Shown here: piece after piece, positions 33,560-43,938 of the stretch | Layout of the letters: each line of letters opens with the position of its first letter | How positions within the stretch are numbered: position 1 is the stretch's first letter | Assembly (NCBI GenBank): GCA_026225945.1 | Contig: JAMJFZ010000852.1 | Coordinates: 248,001 to 312,000, forward strand | Reading direction: 5' to 3' | Length of the DNA: 64,000 nucleotides | Source: Cricetomys ansorgei | Lineage: Eukaryota > Chordata > Mammalia > Rodentia > Nesomyidae | Program-made: the position numbers and the translations under genes | Notes under the pieces: generated by a model | What the model was told of the DNA's origin: nothing | Databases searched by the model: none | Seen by the model: the letters and a program-made list of their open reading frames with translations, nothing else

Positions 33560-33700
33560 TCTCCCCAATTTCTAGATGAGTTTTCTGGAATACTGAACCA
33601 CTTTACCAAGGTCAATCAACCAATAAGCAGTGGAAACTGGATTTGAATTCAGCTGTTCTAACTCCAGACAGGGTCTGTGCAGTTAAACTGTTCTGTTTTA
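33560..33700 (+). mobile_element. MIR SINE fragment
   Basis: 'accaaggtcaatcaaccaat', 'aagcagtggaaactggattt' and 'gaattcagctgttctaactc' match the 3' half of MIR ('cccaaggtcacacagctagtaagtggcagagctgggattcgaacccag'). Confidence 0.8.
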
Positions 33701-34439
33701 AACTGTCCCTCCCAACAAAGGCCTGCTTTCGTGTCAGGGAGCCTAAACTAAGATTCTAGTGACAGAGTTACTTGGGGACCCAGGAGAAAACATATAAGTG
33801 AAAATTTGAATTACAGATGAACAACAAATGACAGATCAGTGTAAGAATATTGCATAATTATGCTGCTTCTAGTTCTTGGATAATTGATTTTACATTTACC
33901 AAAAATTTAAGCTTAAGCTGCTATTTCATTTTGTACCTGCTAAATCAGCAAATTGTCCTAATAAGGCTGGCTAACTATCTGGCCCTCTGATTATTTCTAT
34001 TCAAGCCTTCTGCATGCTTGTCTAACATAGATGTAGACTTAAAGACAACCATGCCCACCTTCCCCTCCTCCCAAATTTTGCCTGTTTGGTCTGTCACTGA
34101 GTCTGCAAGAAGCATAATGAGGTTATACTGCCCCATCTGGTCCTTGCTCCCCACTCTCCAGCCACTACTCTGGTCAAGGTACCTATTAGCTCTCAACAAG
34201 GTCATAACTATAACTCTGCTACAGTTGACAAATAATTGCCAAATATTTTCTGACCAAAACACGGGTCATTTTATTCAAAACTCTCTGACAGCCATCTAAG
34301 ATTGTCACTGTCGTCTTCAAAGATTTCAGGATGACAGTACTATTTACATCTGCAACTAATATACATTAACACAGGTGAGTGTAGACTCTAGGCTGTAACC
34401 CTGCCAGGGATCCCAGATTCCCAGGGTACACTCTTACTT
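33701..34439. other. unassigned non-coding DNA
   Basis: Two overlapping open frames on opposite strands (about 93-95 codons at 33975-34299) have no recognised domain. No repeat is recognised. Confidence 0.4.
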
Positions 34440-34770
34440 GTTTATATCATTCTATTGACTTTGAATCTCACTTCCCTTACTATCACCTCCAGAAAGTGTT
34501 GTATGCTCTCCATGCTCACAGCCATTTAATAATTTTGCCTTTGCCTCAAACTCCACTGCATTACCTAACCTTTTTTGGTACATACACAGTATGGTTCTGT
34601 TCTTGCTATTTAGAGTTATGTATGAGCTTCTTTTTCCATTGTGTTACATTTCTAGGGGACAAGAGGTATCCCTGTCCCCTTTGTTTTCTTTGTAAATGGC
34701 TTAGCACAACTTCTGGCACATGCCAGGTATTCTATGAAAATGTTTGTTTATAACTGAATAGTGAAACATT
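34440..34770 (+). mobile_element. L2 LINE 3' end
   Basis: 'gtatccctgtcccctttgtt' and 'ttagcacaacttctggcaca', followed by 'tgccaggtattctatgaaaa' and 'tgtttgtttataactgaata', follow the L2 3' end ('gggactgtgtctcctttgttc', 'agcacagtgcctggcacatagtaggtgctcaataaatatttgttgaatga'). Confidence 0.7.
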
Positions 34771-35244
34771 CTCAATAACATCTAATCTGTGATCATAATA
34801 GGTAAAACCACAGGAATGGATCAGTAAACTGTGAAAGCATGGTACTCTGCAAGTAGAATAAAGTTGGACCACCCTGAAGCCCGTTTCAGCCTGTAGTGTT
34901 TCTGTGAAAGGATCACACATCCACCTCCAGAATGTTTTAAAGACCTAAGCAAGATTTGAGTATGTTGAACAGGGTTCAAAATCACAAGGAGGAAAACATA
35001 TCCTAACATATTCAGTAAAATACCTTCAAGGACATCATCTTACATATCCATCCCAAACTATCTCTTTTAGGTAGTGAGTTCTCTAATCTCTTCTTTCTAA
35101 AATCAGAAAAAAGATCCCAATCACTCTTGATGGCACTCCATCTTCAGTCCTGTCCTCTCATGGTATGTCATTTAATTTTTGAAGACAGCTGCTCATAGTT
35201 TTTCTAGTAAGACAGTGTGCACTTCTCTTGTTTTCTGTGGCTTT
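34771..35244. other. unassigned non-coding DNA
   Basis: No gene or repeat recognised. Confidence 0.4.
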
Positions 35245-35249
35245 AGCTC

Positions 35250-35670
35250 TGTGGTGGTTTAATGAGAATGGCCTCTATAGGCTTATATATTTGAATATTT
35301 AACCCCCACTCAGTGGAACTGTCTAGGAAGAAAGGATTAAGAAGTATGACTTTGCAGGAAGAGGTAAATCACTAGGTGTATGCTTTGAGATTTCAAAAAT
35401 CTCAAACCATTCCCATTTAGCACTTTCTTCCCCTCCCCCTCTCTCTCCCTCTGGCCAGCCTCCTACTTGCAAGTAAAGGTGAAAGCTCTCAGCTACTGCT
35501 TTAGCACCATGCCTGCCTGCCTGCCTGCCTGCCTGCCTGCCACTATGCACCCTGCTATGATAGCCATGAACTCAATCTCTGAAAGTGAAAAAAACTCCAT
35601 TAAATTATTTCTTCTTTAAGTTACCTTGGTAATAGTGTCTCTTTATAGCAATAGAAAAGTAACTAAGATA
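35250..35670 (+). mobile_element. solo ORR1-type MaLR LTR
   Basis: It begins 'tgtggtggtttaatgagaat' and ends 'gcaatagaaaagtaactaag' plus 'ata', the ORR1 family ends (family ends TG...CA, with CA here decayed to TA). Internal blocks are 'ctcataggct'-like 'tataggcttatatatttgaa', 'gtggaactgtctaggaag', 'gtgaaagctctcagctactg' and 'ttaagttaccttggtaatag'. A perfect 5-bp target duplication, AGCTC, lies at 35245-35249 and 35671-35675. That supports a complete solo LTR, probably left by recombination between two LTRs. It has no coding content. Confidence 0.95.
35511..35541. repeat. (GCCT)n tetranucleotide array inside the LTR
   Basis: About eight GCCT units. They arose where ORR1 normally has 'catgcctgcctgctgcc', so this is a local expansion within the LTR. 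Confidence 0.97.
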
Positions 35671-35675
35671 AGCTC

Positions 35676-36009
35676 CCTGCACTGTAAAAGATGTATAAGG
35701 AGATAAGAATAATTAATCATGTGTTATCATAAAAAATAAATGGCCTTTTGGAATAAGAAGAGAATGTCTGGAGGAAAGAAAGGAGAAAAAGAAGGAAAAT
35801 CTGAAGAGGGAGCTAGAAGCTTGTATTTCTCCTCTTTTTTGAAAATGTTTTTTCTTTCCAGGCCTTCATGCAGCTCATAGCAAAGAATACATAAATTGTC
35901 TCCCAAGATGACTCCCAATACTTAGTAGTATTTCTTAATAGTAATTAATATTGCTTAATAGTAATGTCTTTTAATAACCCCACCATCATAGACTTGGGCA
36001 GCTTTCTAA
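35676..36009. other. unassigned non-coding DNA
   Basis: Short purine-rich stretch at 35755-35800. A TTAATAGTAAT motif is repeated at about 35933-35972. Otherwise nothing is recognised. Confidence 0.4.
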
Positions 36010-36210
36010 CACCAATTTTACATGGTTCTTATCAGTCAGGCCTTGAGATGGCTGTAACTCAGTTGCTGATGTCATAACTACAAATTTTTGAAAGCATTGA
36101 ACTAAAAGTCCAAGATAAGCTGTGTCCATACCCCTGATCCATACAAACTGTAGAATAAGCCACTAAGTTTGTAGGTGAATTTGTTATGCAGCAATAGGTA
36201 ACTAATACAT
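36010..36210 (+). mobile_element. MLT1-like MaLR LTR 3' end
   Basis: The end 'ataagccactaagtttgtag' followed by 'gtgaatttgttatgcagcaa' and 'taggtaactaataca' is characteristic of MLT1 LTR 3' ends ('taagccactaagtttgtggtaatttgttacgcagcaatagataactaatacag'). The upstream part is too diverged to fix the 5' edge. Confidence 0.7.
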
Positions 36211-36904
36211 AGCTGAAGCTTCCGTATGTTGCTTTTTAACTGAAGAGACATGTGATGCAGCTTTGGGGATTCAGCTAATCTATATCTAAGATGAATGCAG
36301 GAAGCACACTCATTATACTTAATATCCAAATGTCATTTCTAATGCTACAGTCAAAATGATAGAGCCAGTCATCCCCAGAGACAGCCATGGGGCTTTACAA
36401 CTTTTACAAATCCTGTTTCTCGAATCCCAGAGCCATATGCAAATGAGAAACTGAACCTTTGATAAGCCACTTGATTTCCGTTTTAGTTAATGAACTGAAA
36501 ATACACAATTTGACACTAAGATTAAATTGCTAAAATGTTTCACTCTAGTCCCCAGTTAGTTGTAATTAAAAATAGAAATGTAAGAACATGGCAAGTTCCT
36601 CACTCTCTTTTAGCGTCCTGAAGAAAGGGAAAACTTGTCCTAAGCAATCTCTAAGTGAAGGGAAAGGGTGAGAAGGAGAGAAGAAAGTCTTCAAGATCTA
36701 CTCTGAGTTGTCAATGATGTGGCACATGACTATATTCCCAACAGCAGCATGCATGAAAAAATGTCGCCTGTGCTTCCTATGGAGGAAAGAGGACAGCATG
36801 GAACTCCCAGGTTTTCACTACCTGCACAACACTGTGTTCCTCAGCTTGGAGCCCACAAACACTCAAGAGGACAAGAGTGAGTTTTGAAGGGTATGGGAAA
36901 TTTC
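36211..36904. other. unassigned non-coding DNA
   Basis: No gene or repeat recognised. Confidence 0.4.
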
Positions 36905-38120
36905 ATGTACATACTAAAAACACAAATGTGTACAAAATGTATCTGTATTTGTATATGAGTGTAAATAAGACATGCTGTGTATAAGTATCAATACATGTGA
37001 GAAAAAGAATCTGTGAATGTATGGTATATTTACTTGTGTATGCATGTGTGAGTGAGAGTATGTCTATGAATGAGAAAGAATGTCGGGGGTAAATGTATGA
37101 AGGGATAATTATGTGTTTATGTGTGTTTGTGTGTTTGTGTATGTGTGTGTGTGAGGGAGACATAGAGAGAGACAGAGAGAGACAGAAATAGTGGGCAATG
37201 GTGATGCATATGAATTTGTACTCTCATGTGCACAATTATATGTATATGGACATACAAATGTATGAATGATATGAATGAATGTTTATATTGATAAGAGTAC
37301 GTATATATTGCTTCTGTGTTAAAGTGGCTGTGTATATATAAATAAGATGTATATGCATATGTGTATGAGTACAGGATGAAGAAAAATATGTTCCTCTGTG
37401 TATGTGCACATTGAATGTACAGATGATCCCATATTTTTGGTGCATGAATGAGAGGTGTATATGGATATATTTATTTAGGTGTTTGTGATAGAGCAGAATG
37501 AGTGTGTACAAGTACATATGTTTGAGTATATAGATGAAAGAAGCACTTATGTGCATTTGTATGTAATTTTGATTAATGTAAACATAAATTTCTGTGATAA
37601 ATAATATAGGGTGTTCAATTTAATTGTACAAGTATGTGGCTAAAATAGTATAAAATGTGTGTGCATTTGTTGGAAGGCATGGCTGTGAGAAAACATACAT
37701 ATGCATATGTGTGTGCATGCATTGAATGTAGGGTACAAATTATGTATATATGTATATATATGCATATACATATCTATATGGTTGGGTAGTAAATATATAT
37801 TTGTGAATATATGAGTGACAGTCCATAATGTACGGTATGTATCTGTGTATATATAGGTGAATGATCATATGTATGTGTGTGTGTATGTCATCATATTAAT
37901 GAGGTATGTTTCTGTGTGTTAATCTGTATATAAATAGTTCATAGGGTGATGATACATATGTATATGTACATATGTATGCTTTAATGGCAGAAATAAATGT
38001 TTATATCTATATACTTTATATGTATATGCTTTCCTGTAATTTTTTTGGGTGAGCTGACATACATGAGTATGTTATGAAAGGAGAGGTTGTACATTTCCAT
38101 GAGTATATACATTTTTGTGC
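36905..38120. repeat. 1.2-kb degenerate TG/TA low-complexity tract
   Basis: Nearly the whole stretch is made of short irregular TGTATA, TATG, TGTG and ATGAATG units, with long runs of alternating purine and pyrimidine. The open frames of 79-106 codons on the minus strand read as histidine, isoleucine, tyrosine and threonine repeats and are not genes. It probably grew by slippage from smaller TG and TA microsatellites. Confidence 0.9.
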
Positions 38121-38122
38121 AT

Positions 38123-38123
<1 letters not shown>

Positions 38124-38180
<57 letters not shown>
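38124..38180. repeat. (CA)n(TA)n compound microsatellite
   Basis: About 12 CA units followed by about 16 TA units at the distal edge of the low-complexity tract. Confidence 0.97.
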
Positions 38181-38186
<6 letters not shown>

Positions 38187-38379
38187 AAACAGTCATATAT
38201 ATGTTACTGTATAAACTCATATATAATCATGGATGAGATTTAATCCCAGGAGTCAACTAATCAGAGATAAAAAACTAGAAAAAATTCCATCTGCACAGAA
38301 GATGTACATATTTTCTCAATTCCCAAATCAATGTGCCACAGTTACTATTAACTAAGAACATAGATTTTATTCAGTATGG

Positions 38380-38545
38380 TAAGTGATATAGAGAAGATTT
38401 CAAATAAACAGGAGGATGTCTGCATGGGTTCCAAATATTGTGCCATTTTATATAAGAGATTTGAGCATCTGTAGATTTTAGTACCTGAGAAGTGTTTTGG
38501 AACCAACCCCTAATGGATACCCATGAACAACTGTACTTATGCCAT
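38380..38545 (+). mobile_element. Tigger/MER2-like DNA transposon fragment
   Basis: 'ggaggatgtctgcatgggtt', 'gccattttatataagagatt', 'gagcatctgtagattttagt', 'ttttggaaccaacccctaat' and 'ggatacccatgaacaactgt' match the right half of MER2/Tigger-type pogo elements ('gccattttatataagggacttgagcatccgcggattttggt', 'cctggaaccaatcccccgcggatac'). A related fragment in the opposite orientation lies at 40890-41065. Confidence 0.75.
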
Positions 38546-38574
38546 AGTAGTGTTATAAAAGATTTTAAGAGGGC

Positions 38575-38660
38575 ACATCTCACTGTATTTGTGAACATGC
38601 TCATAACCATGCCTGGTCCATAATAAACCTGTCCGATAAATGTCAGTTGTCATACATACA
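38575..38660 (+). mobile_element. MIR/L2 3'-end fragment
   Basis: 'catgcctggtccataataaa' and 'cgataaatgtcagttgtcat' match 'gtgcctggcacatagtaggtgctcaataaatgttagctgttat'. Confidence 0.6.
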
Positions 38661-39285
38661 TTGTTTTGATAATGATTATCAGCAGCTTGTTCTCAAAGGA
38701 ACCCATTGAGCTAATGGGAGTTATATTTATGAATACCTTCCAGGCAAGATGGGAGGGCTGGAGAGGAAGCTCTGAGAAGGATTCCCTGGTTGTTTCTGCT
38801 TCTAAAAATATCGGTTACAACAGCCAGAAGCCTGAAAGATAAAACAAAGAGCAATTTGTCACCCTCACCCGACTTCATAAACAAATTTTCCCTACTGGTT
38901 TGAAAATCAAAATTGTCTTTGGACAACTCCAACTAACCCAACCTACTACTGAGGAGAAAGTCTGGGAGACAACAAACCACAGTGCTAGGGTAGGGTGGAA
39001 GCATGGGGAAGCTGGAAGCCCGTACCATTTAAAACTGGTGTCTAACAGTTTTAAACTAACACTTATTGTAAGGGATCATCTGTAGAGCTACTCAAACACC
39101 AAACAGTCTCTGTGTACTTGCTCTGAGCTAGACACTGTTCAAGGAACAGGAGAATTAATCTGAAGAGTCCTTAAGAAGCCCTCAGATCTTATTTATGATT
39201 CTCCTGCCTTTGGCTCATGGAAAGGTCTACCTATCTGCTCTTATTAACAGAATTTCATTACTCACAGAGCTAGAAACCTCCACAT
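38661..39285. other. unassigned non-coding DNA
   Basis: No gene or repeat recognised. Confidence 0.4.
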
Positions 39286-39445
39286 TGGAAACAGAAGAAA
39301 GAATGAGGAGGAGGAGGTGGAAGAGTTGGAGGAGGAAGAGGTAGAGGAGGAGAAGGAAGAAAGAAGGGATAATAACAATGAGAAGGAGGAGCAGGAGGAA
39401 GAAAAGAAGGAGAAAGAGGAGGAGAAGGAGGAGGAAGAGGTGGAG
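39286..39445. repeat. GGA-rich near-homopurine tract
   Basis: About 160 bp dominated by GGA, GAA and GGAA units with only a few pyrimidines (mostly T). It is imperfect, so probably old. Confidence 0.93.
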
Positions 39446-39469
39446 TCACCTGTGTAGCCTCTTAGGTAA

Positions 39470-39665
39470 ACAAACTCCTAATCCCTACCCTCTGAGATTC
39501 TTATGCATCTTCTAAGTAGTGGCTCAGGAATCTGCATGCCTCCACCTTCAGGTGATTTAAGCAGGTAAGCCCAGAAAGACACACTAGGATGGGAGGATGG
39601 AGATCCAGAGTGAAAATGATCTGCAAACATCAGCATTCCACAATGAGGAAAGTCAGCGAGAGAAG
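39470..39665. repeat. diverged direct repeat, copy A (partner 41060-41215)
   Basis: 'tcaggtgatttaagcaggta', 'gcccagaaagacacacta', 'gggaggatggagatccagag', 'tgaaaatgatctgcaaacat' and 'cagcattccacaatgag' recur in the same order at 41090-41200. The 5' part ('gattcttatgcatct', 'gaatctgcatgcc') also resembles MER5-type hAT sequence. This could be an unnamed repeat or a local duplication. Confidence 0.6.
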
Positions 39666-40889
39666 GGGTCTGTCCCAAGCCACTAGCAGTTGAGAGCGGC
39701 ACAGCTCTAACCCTGCTCCCCTGCATTCATTCAGGTAAAGAAACATTTCTCAGAGGCTCGGAGTGAGTGAAGTCACATAAGGGGTCTTTCCTGTGCATGG
39801 ACCCCATTCTACTGTGGCCTTTAAGGTGTCATGCCTCAGTGAACATCTGTTGATTTATGCCAATTACATGTTTTGGAAAGCAGTGGGGAAGAAAATATTT
39901 ACTGGACACCAGAGCTTGGTATCATGTAACATCCCTACTAGGGTTGTTGTATTAAATAGCAACAGTAAAGATCAACAGTGGAATACTGTACCCACGGAGC
40001 AGTCTGGATGAAGAGATTCATGGGGGATCCTGGCACAAGAGAAATTGGATGTGGCAAGTGGCGTTTCATGGGAAAGAACCTTCAATGGTACTTACAAAAG
40101 GGCCAGCCAAGTGCTATTTTTAATTCAACTTTCACACCATCTGACAGCCTCTCTTATTACTCTTCACTTCCCTCGTTCATCTCTGATGCTGAACATTGTC
40201 AGATGCTTTTTAAAACCCCAAGCATACTGTAGCCCTGAGTTTCCTTTATCTGTAATGACAGTGATATCTTCAAAGAACTTCCTTAGGTTATTTTAGAATG
40301 ACCTCCTCTAGCCTTGAGCTTAGTTTCCCAGAGAGCTTTCACTAGTGTGGCCTGAAAGGGGGAGGAGGGCCAGGAAGGCTGCTTCAGCAGCCTCAGTAAG
40401 GTGACACACTCAGTCTCTGACAGAGAACTGTGTGGGTGGCCATGGTGTTAGTGCAGGTTGGGAGCTGCGGCATTGACTTTGTCATGAATGAGCAAACTGC
40501 AACCTCTTAACTCCCAGAGTAGCTGCATGTCCATACTAGGCTAGCCTGGGCAAAGACAGAGCCAGCTCTGCCATTTACCCCACCACTTCTTTCATGGCAC
40601 ACAGACACAAGGACTATGGGGATGGCAGCACCCACCCTGAAAACTGTTCCCTAAATGCACAAGCCAGGATACATGGCACAGCCAGTGTTTGTGTATTCCT
40701 TCCCCCGGCTGTAAGGAAGAAGCATAACAAATAGGCAGTCCTGTACTAAGCAGAAAGTATTGCATTCCTTCATCCTTCATATCCTTGAAGGCTTGCTTGC
40801 TTTTAGAAGCACCTAAGAGACTCTACATATTCTCATGTTTTTTATATTAAATAACTCAATGTTTGGAAATATTCTGTACATTTCCTATA
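39666..40889. other. unassigned non-coding DNA, locally GC-richer
   Basis: 40330-40480 is G-rich relative to the surroundings, with ordinary open frames. No repeat or gene recognised. Confidence 0.4.
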
Positions 40890-41065
40890 GGCATCATACT
40901 TTATATCATTTCTCAATTACCTAGCATATCTAATGCAATATAAGCATTTATGCACATAGTTGTTATACTATAGTGTTTAGGGAATAATGACAAAGAAAAA
41001 AGTCTGTACATGTGTAATACCAACACAAATTTATCTTAATATTTTTATCCCAGATTGGTAGAATG
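40890..41065 (-). mobile_element. Tigger/MER2-like DNA transposon fragment, minus
   Basis: 'tctaatgcaatataagcatt', 'agttgttatactatagtgtt', 'tagggaataatgacaaagaa' and 'aaaagtctgtacatgtgtaa' match the MER2/Tigger segment 'gttatactgtattgtttagggaataatgacaagaaaaaaagtctgtacatg'. The orientation is opposite to the fragment at 38380. Confidence 0.8.
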
Positions 41066-41215
41066 TGGAGGAGCCCACAAATCTTCATGGTTTTGCACTT
41101 AGGAGATTTAAGCAGGTAGGGCCAGAAAAAATAACAGAATGAGAGCATGGAGATTCAGATTAAAAAGGAACCTCAGACATCAGCATTCTGCAGCACATGT
41201 TATATGACTAGAACA
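41060..41215. repeat. diverged direct repeat, copy B (partner 39470-39665)
   Basis: 'taggagatttaagcaggtag', 'ggccagaaaaaataacagaa', 'gagcatggagattcagatta' and 'cctcagacatcagcattctg' align in order with copy A. The two copies are about 1.54 kb apart and in the same orientation. Confidence 0.6.
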
Positions 41216-42386
41216 CCTTAAGTTCCCTCATCGACTTGGTAAAGGTTGAGTCAGTGTCCCAGATGCCATGAAAACTTACCATCAGCTTTATCAATTGGAT
41301 GGACCACAGGGCTGCTGATAGGGTTTGACATTTTCCTATCATTCATTCACCACTCATTTTTTTCATGTGGGATTATCTAACACCCGGTGTCCAGAAGTTT
41401 CTATTCTTCGTATTTCTACCTGCTGGTTTTTCTAGGGCTTGCCTGCAGGCCCTCTACCCTAGTGTATTCCCAGATCTTGCCCAGAAAGGCAGAGTCTTAA
41501 GTCCTCTGTGCACTTTGTCCAATGTCTCACAAATTGTGGGTGTCCAGAGGTATATTTATCTTTCTTGCCAGGCAAAAGCTAGATGTACATTTCAAAGTCC
41601 CCTCCATTGCAGACTAGGACGTGTTCCCTCTGTTGATGACCATCTGCTGTCTTCCAATGGAGCAATGTAGATAAAGAAGAGCAATAAACCATTTCTGTGG
41701 GCCATCCAGCACCGTAGGTACAGGTGTAAGATGGCAATTCTCACCAGGGCCTTATGAATCACTCTCTAGCTAGTTTAGGAAGAAGGCTTCGGAATATTTC
41801 TTAATGCATGTATAGGGCTCATAAAGAGGCAAAGTCACAGTAGATGCCATATTAAAATAGGCTCATAAGGAAAAACAGCAGACCACCAGGCAAGGACCTC
41901 CAGGCAGTAGCTGTCATCACCCTCTTCTTCGATGGCAGCTCACCCATGGCACTAAGACAAATAATTACCCTGCTCTGTGCCTGAGTTTCTACATATAAGA
42001 AGGGCATCTTGAAGTATATTGGCTCGTTAAAGTTTCTGTCTCTGAAACACAGATTGATAGGAGGCAGAAGTGGATAAAAGAATACAGATGGAAGGCTGTA
42101 AGCCTGTAAAGGCAGGAGACTCTCTTGACCCCATGCAGTGACATTATCTAAGGCAGGGTACAAGAAGAGGCTTCAAGAGATCAGCAGATACTGAGAAGTA
42201 CTCCACAAAACTTTATGAATACAGGTCTGTACAGATGTTTCTGCAGAAGGAATCTGTAGCTTCATTTCAGGTCCAAGACTCAAACAAGTTAGAGAAGACA
42301 GTACATTCTTCAAGAGTTTCTCTCCAATATCCACTAGGCATTTATTTAGTGCTCATTTCTTTGTCATTGTGAATATGAAACTTGAC
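41216..42386. other. unassigned non-coding DNA
   Basis: Two open frames of 101 (41365-41670, plus) and 103 codons (41852-42163, minus) have no domain and no coding context. No repeat recognised. Confidence 0.4.
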
Positions 42387-42570
42387 AGGAAGGAAGGAAG
42401 GAAGGAAGGAGGGAAGGAAGGAAGGAGGGAAGGAAGGAAGGGAGGGAGGAACGAAGGAAGGGAGGGAGGGAGGAAGGAAGGGAGGGAGGGAGGAAGGAAG
42501 GGAAAGAAGGAAGGAAGGAAGGAAGGGAAGGAGGGAGGGAGGGAGGGAGGGAGGAAGGAAAGAAGGAAGG
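42387..42570. repeat. (GGAA)n/(GGGA)n homopurine array with G-quadruplex motif
   Basis: 184 bp with a single pyrimidine (C at 42452), giving 118 bp of unbroken purine at 42453-42570. Five GGG runs separated by single A occur at 42533-42551, the strict G-quadruplex pattern. The glycine/arginine/lysine-rich plus frames and the serine/leucine/proline-rich minus frame (up to 118 codons) are translations of the array, not proteins. Confidence 0.97.
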
Positions 42571-42599
42571 TGAGGTAACATTTGTATGTGAATTAAGTC

Positions 42600-42730
42600 A
42601 ATCAAAAAAGCCTTAGTATGAAGCCAGAGTTCAATCTTATCTCTGCCTCTTGTTAGCTGTCTGACTGTGCTCAGTTTCTTCCCCTCACTAAGACTCACTA
42701 CATATGCCTATACAATAGACATAGTACCGA
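42600..42730 (+). mobile_element. MIR SINE fragment
   Basis: 'ctctgcctcttgttagctgt' and 'ctgactgtgctcagtttctt' resemble 'ctctgccacttactagctgtgtgaccttgggcaagtt' of MIR, plus strand. Confidence 0.6.
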
Positions 42731-42889
42731 TATAGTTGTGATCAAAGGCTGTGATGAACAGTACTACAATGAATTGCCGCACAACAGGGATTGGGTGTCA
42801 TTTTCCTTTCATTTCTTCTAAGTCTAATTACAAAGCAACCTCAGAATCTCAACTCTGAATTGTTCATTGTTTCTATTTTTTAGCCAAAA

Positions 42890-43120
42890 TTTATGGAGTT
42901 CTTACTATATACCAAGCAATGTACTAAGCAATGAACATATATTAACTCATTTACTCACCACAGTGATGAGAGAAGTGATTTTGCTGGTCTAAGGAGCAGG
43001 GAGGGAAAAAGCACAGAGTTAGGACACATTACCTCACAAAGGAGGTTATTATCTCCATTTTACAAGTGACAAAAATGGAGGCAGGCACTGGAAATCTACC
43101 TAGTCAGTCAGGGGTAACCT
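42890..43120 (+). mobile_element. MIR SINE interrupted by about 60 bp
   Basis: 'ttcttactatataccaagca' and 'tattaactcatttactcacc' form the 5' part. 'ttatctccattttacaagtg' and 'acaaaaatggaggcag' form the 3' part. The segment at about 42985-43045 between them does not fit MIR and may be a small insertion. Confidence 0.75.
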
Positions 43121-43799
43121 AGGATACTAAACTCAAATGGCCTTAATACAAATAATCATAGGCCCCTGTTGATTAACATTAAGCATTTAGAAGCCTCAGT
43201 TTTCCCTAGGCTTCTTAGAGGAAAGAGCCCAAGCTTATCTCTAACTCCAGTACTTTCAACTCTAGCAAGCACCATCACACTTATGGTACACCATGTCCAT
43301 CACACTCCCATCGCTAGCTGGTCTTAACCATATCATCTGGGGACAGAAAGACAGATTGGTAATTGTCCCTGCTGCTGTTACTAGAGCCCCTCACCAGAAA
43401 ACCTAGTTCTGTGTCCAAATGTGTTCACCCACATTTAAATAAAATAAAATGAAATACTATATACAGAAACAGACACATGAAATCCCAGTTTAGGCAAACC
43501 TGGGAAGACAGAAACTCTTAGTCAGTCTCTGCATTGCTCAGAGCAATGTCACAGCTTACAGAAAGGTAGAACATAAGCTGAGCAATATGGACATATTCTT
43601 TCTTCTAGCCTCAGGGCTCCTGTGGAGGAGGCCTGTCCTCACTCTCAGAATGGAATTTTTCAGGAAGAATTCTAGTTTTAGAAGCTTTTGCTGCATCATT
43701 CCAATCTATTCTCACACATTAATTCATTCACAAGTCCATAGTATTATTCAGTTGACACTTATTTCCCTCTTGATACCTCCATTCTGTTGCATTTCTGTT
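43121..43799. other. unassigned non-coding DNA
   Basis: No gene or repeat recognised. The 84-codon plus frame at 43587-43841 runs into L1 sequence. Confidence 0.4.
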
Positions 43800-43938
43800 T
43801 TGCTTCCATTGAAAATAAAATTTTCATACAATATATTCTGATCATGTTTTCCCCTGCCTCATCTCCTCCAAGATCCTCCCCACTGCCTTATCCATCCAGC
43901 TACACAACTTCTTTCTATCTTTAGAAAATAAACAGGTA

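Noticed and set aside
35511..35541. Regularly spaced short repeats, considered as a CRISPR-like array
   Set aside because: Perfect tetranucleotide units without spacers inside an ORR1 LTR. The genome is a rodent nuclear genome and no cas genes are present.
36903..38220. Several 79-106-codon minus frames rich in H, I, Y and T
   Set aside because: Translations of the degenerate TG/TA tract. No domain and no conserved start.
42342..42698. 118-codon minus frame, serine/leucine/proline-rich, apparently the longest protein
   Set aside because: It is a translation of the GGAA/GGGA homopurine array. Repetition and lack of any domain rule out a gene.
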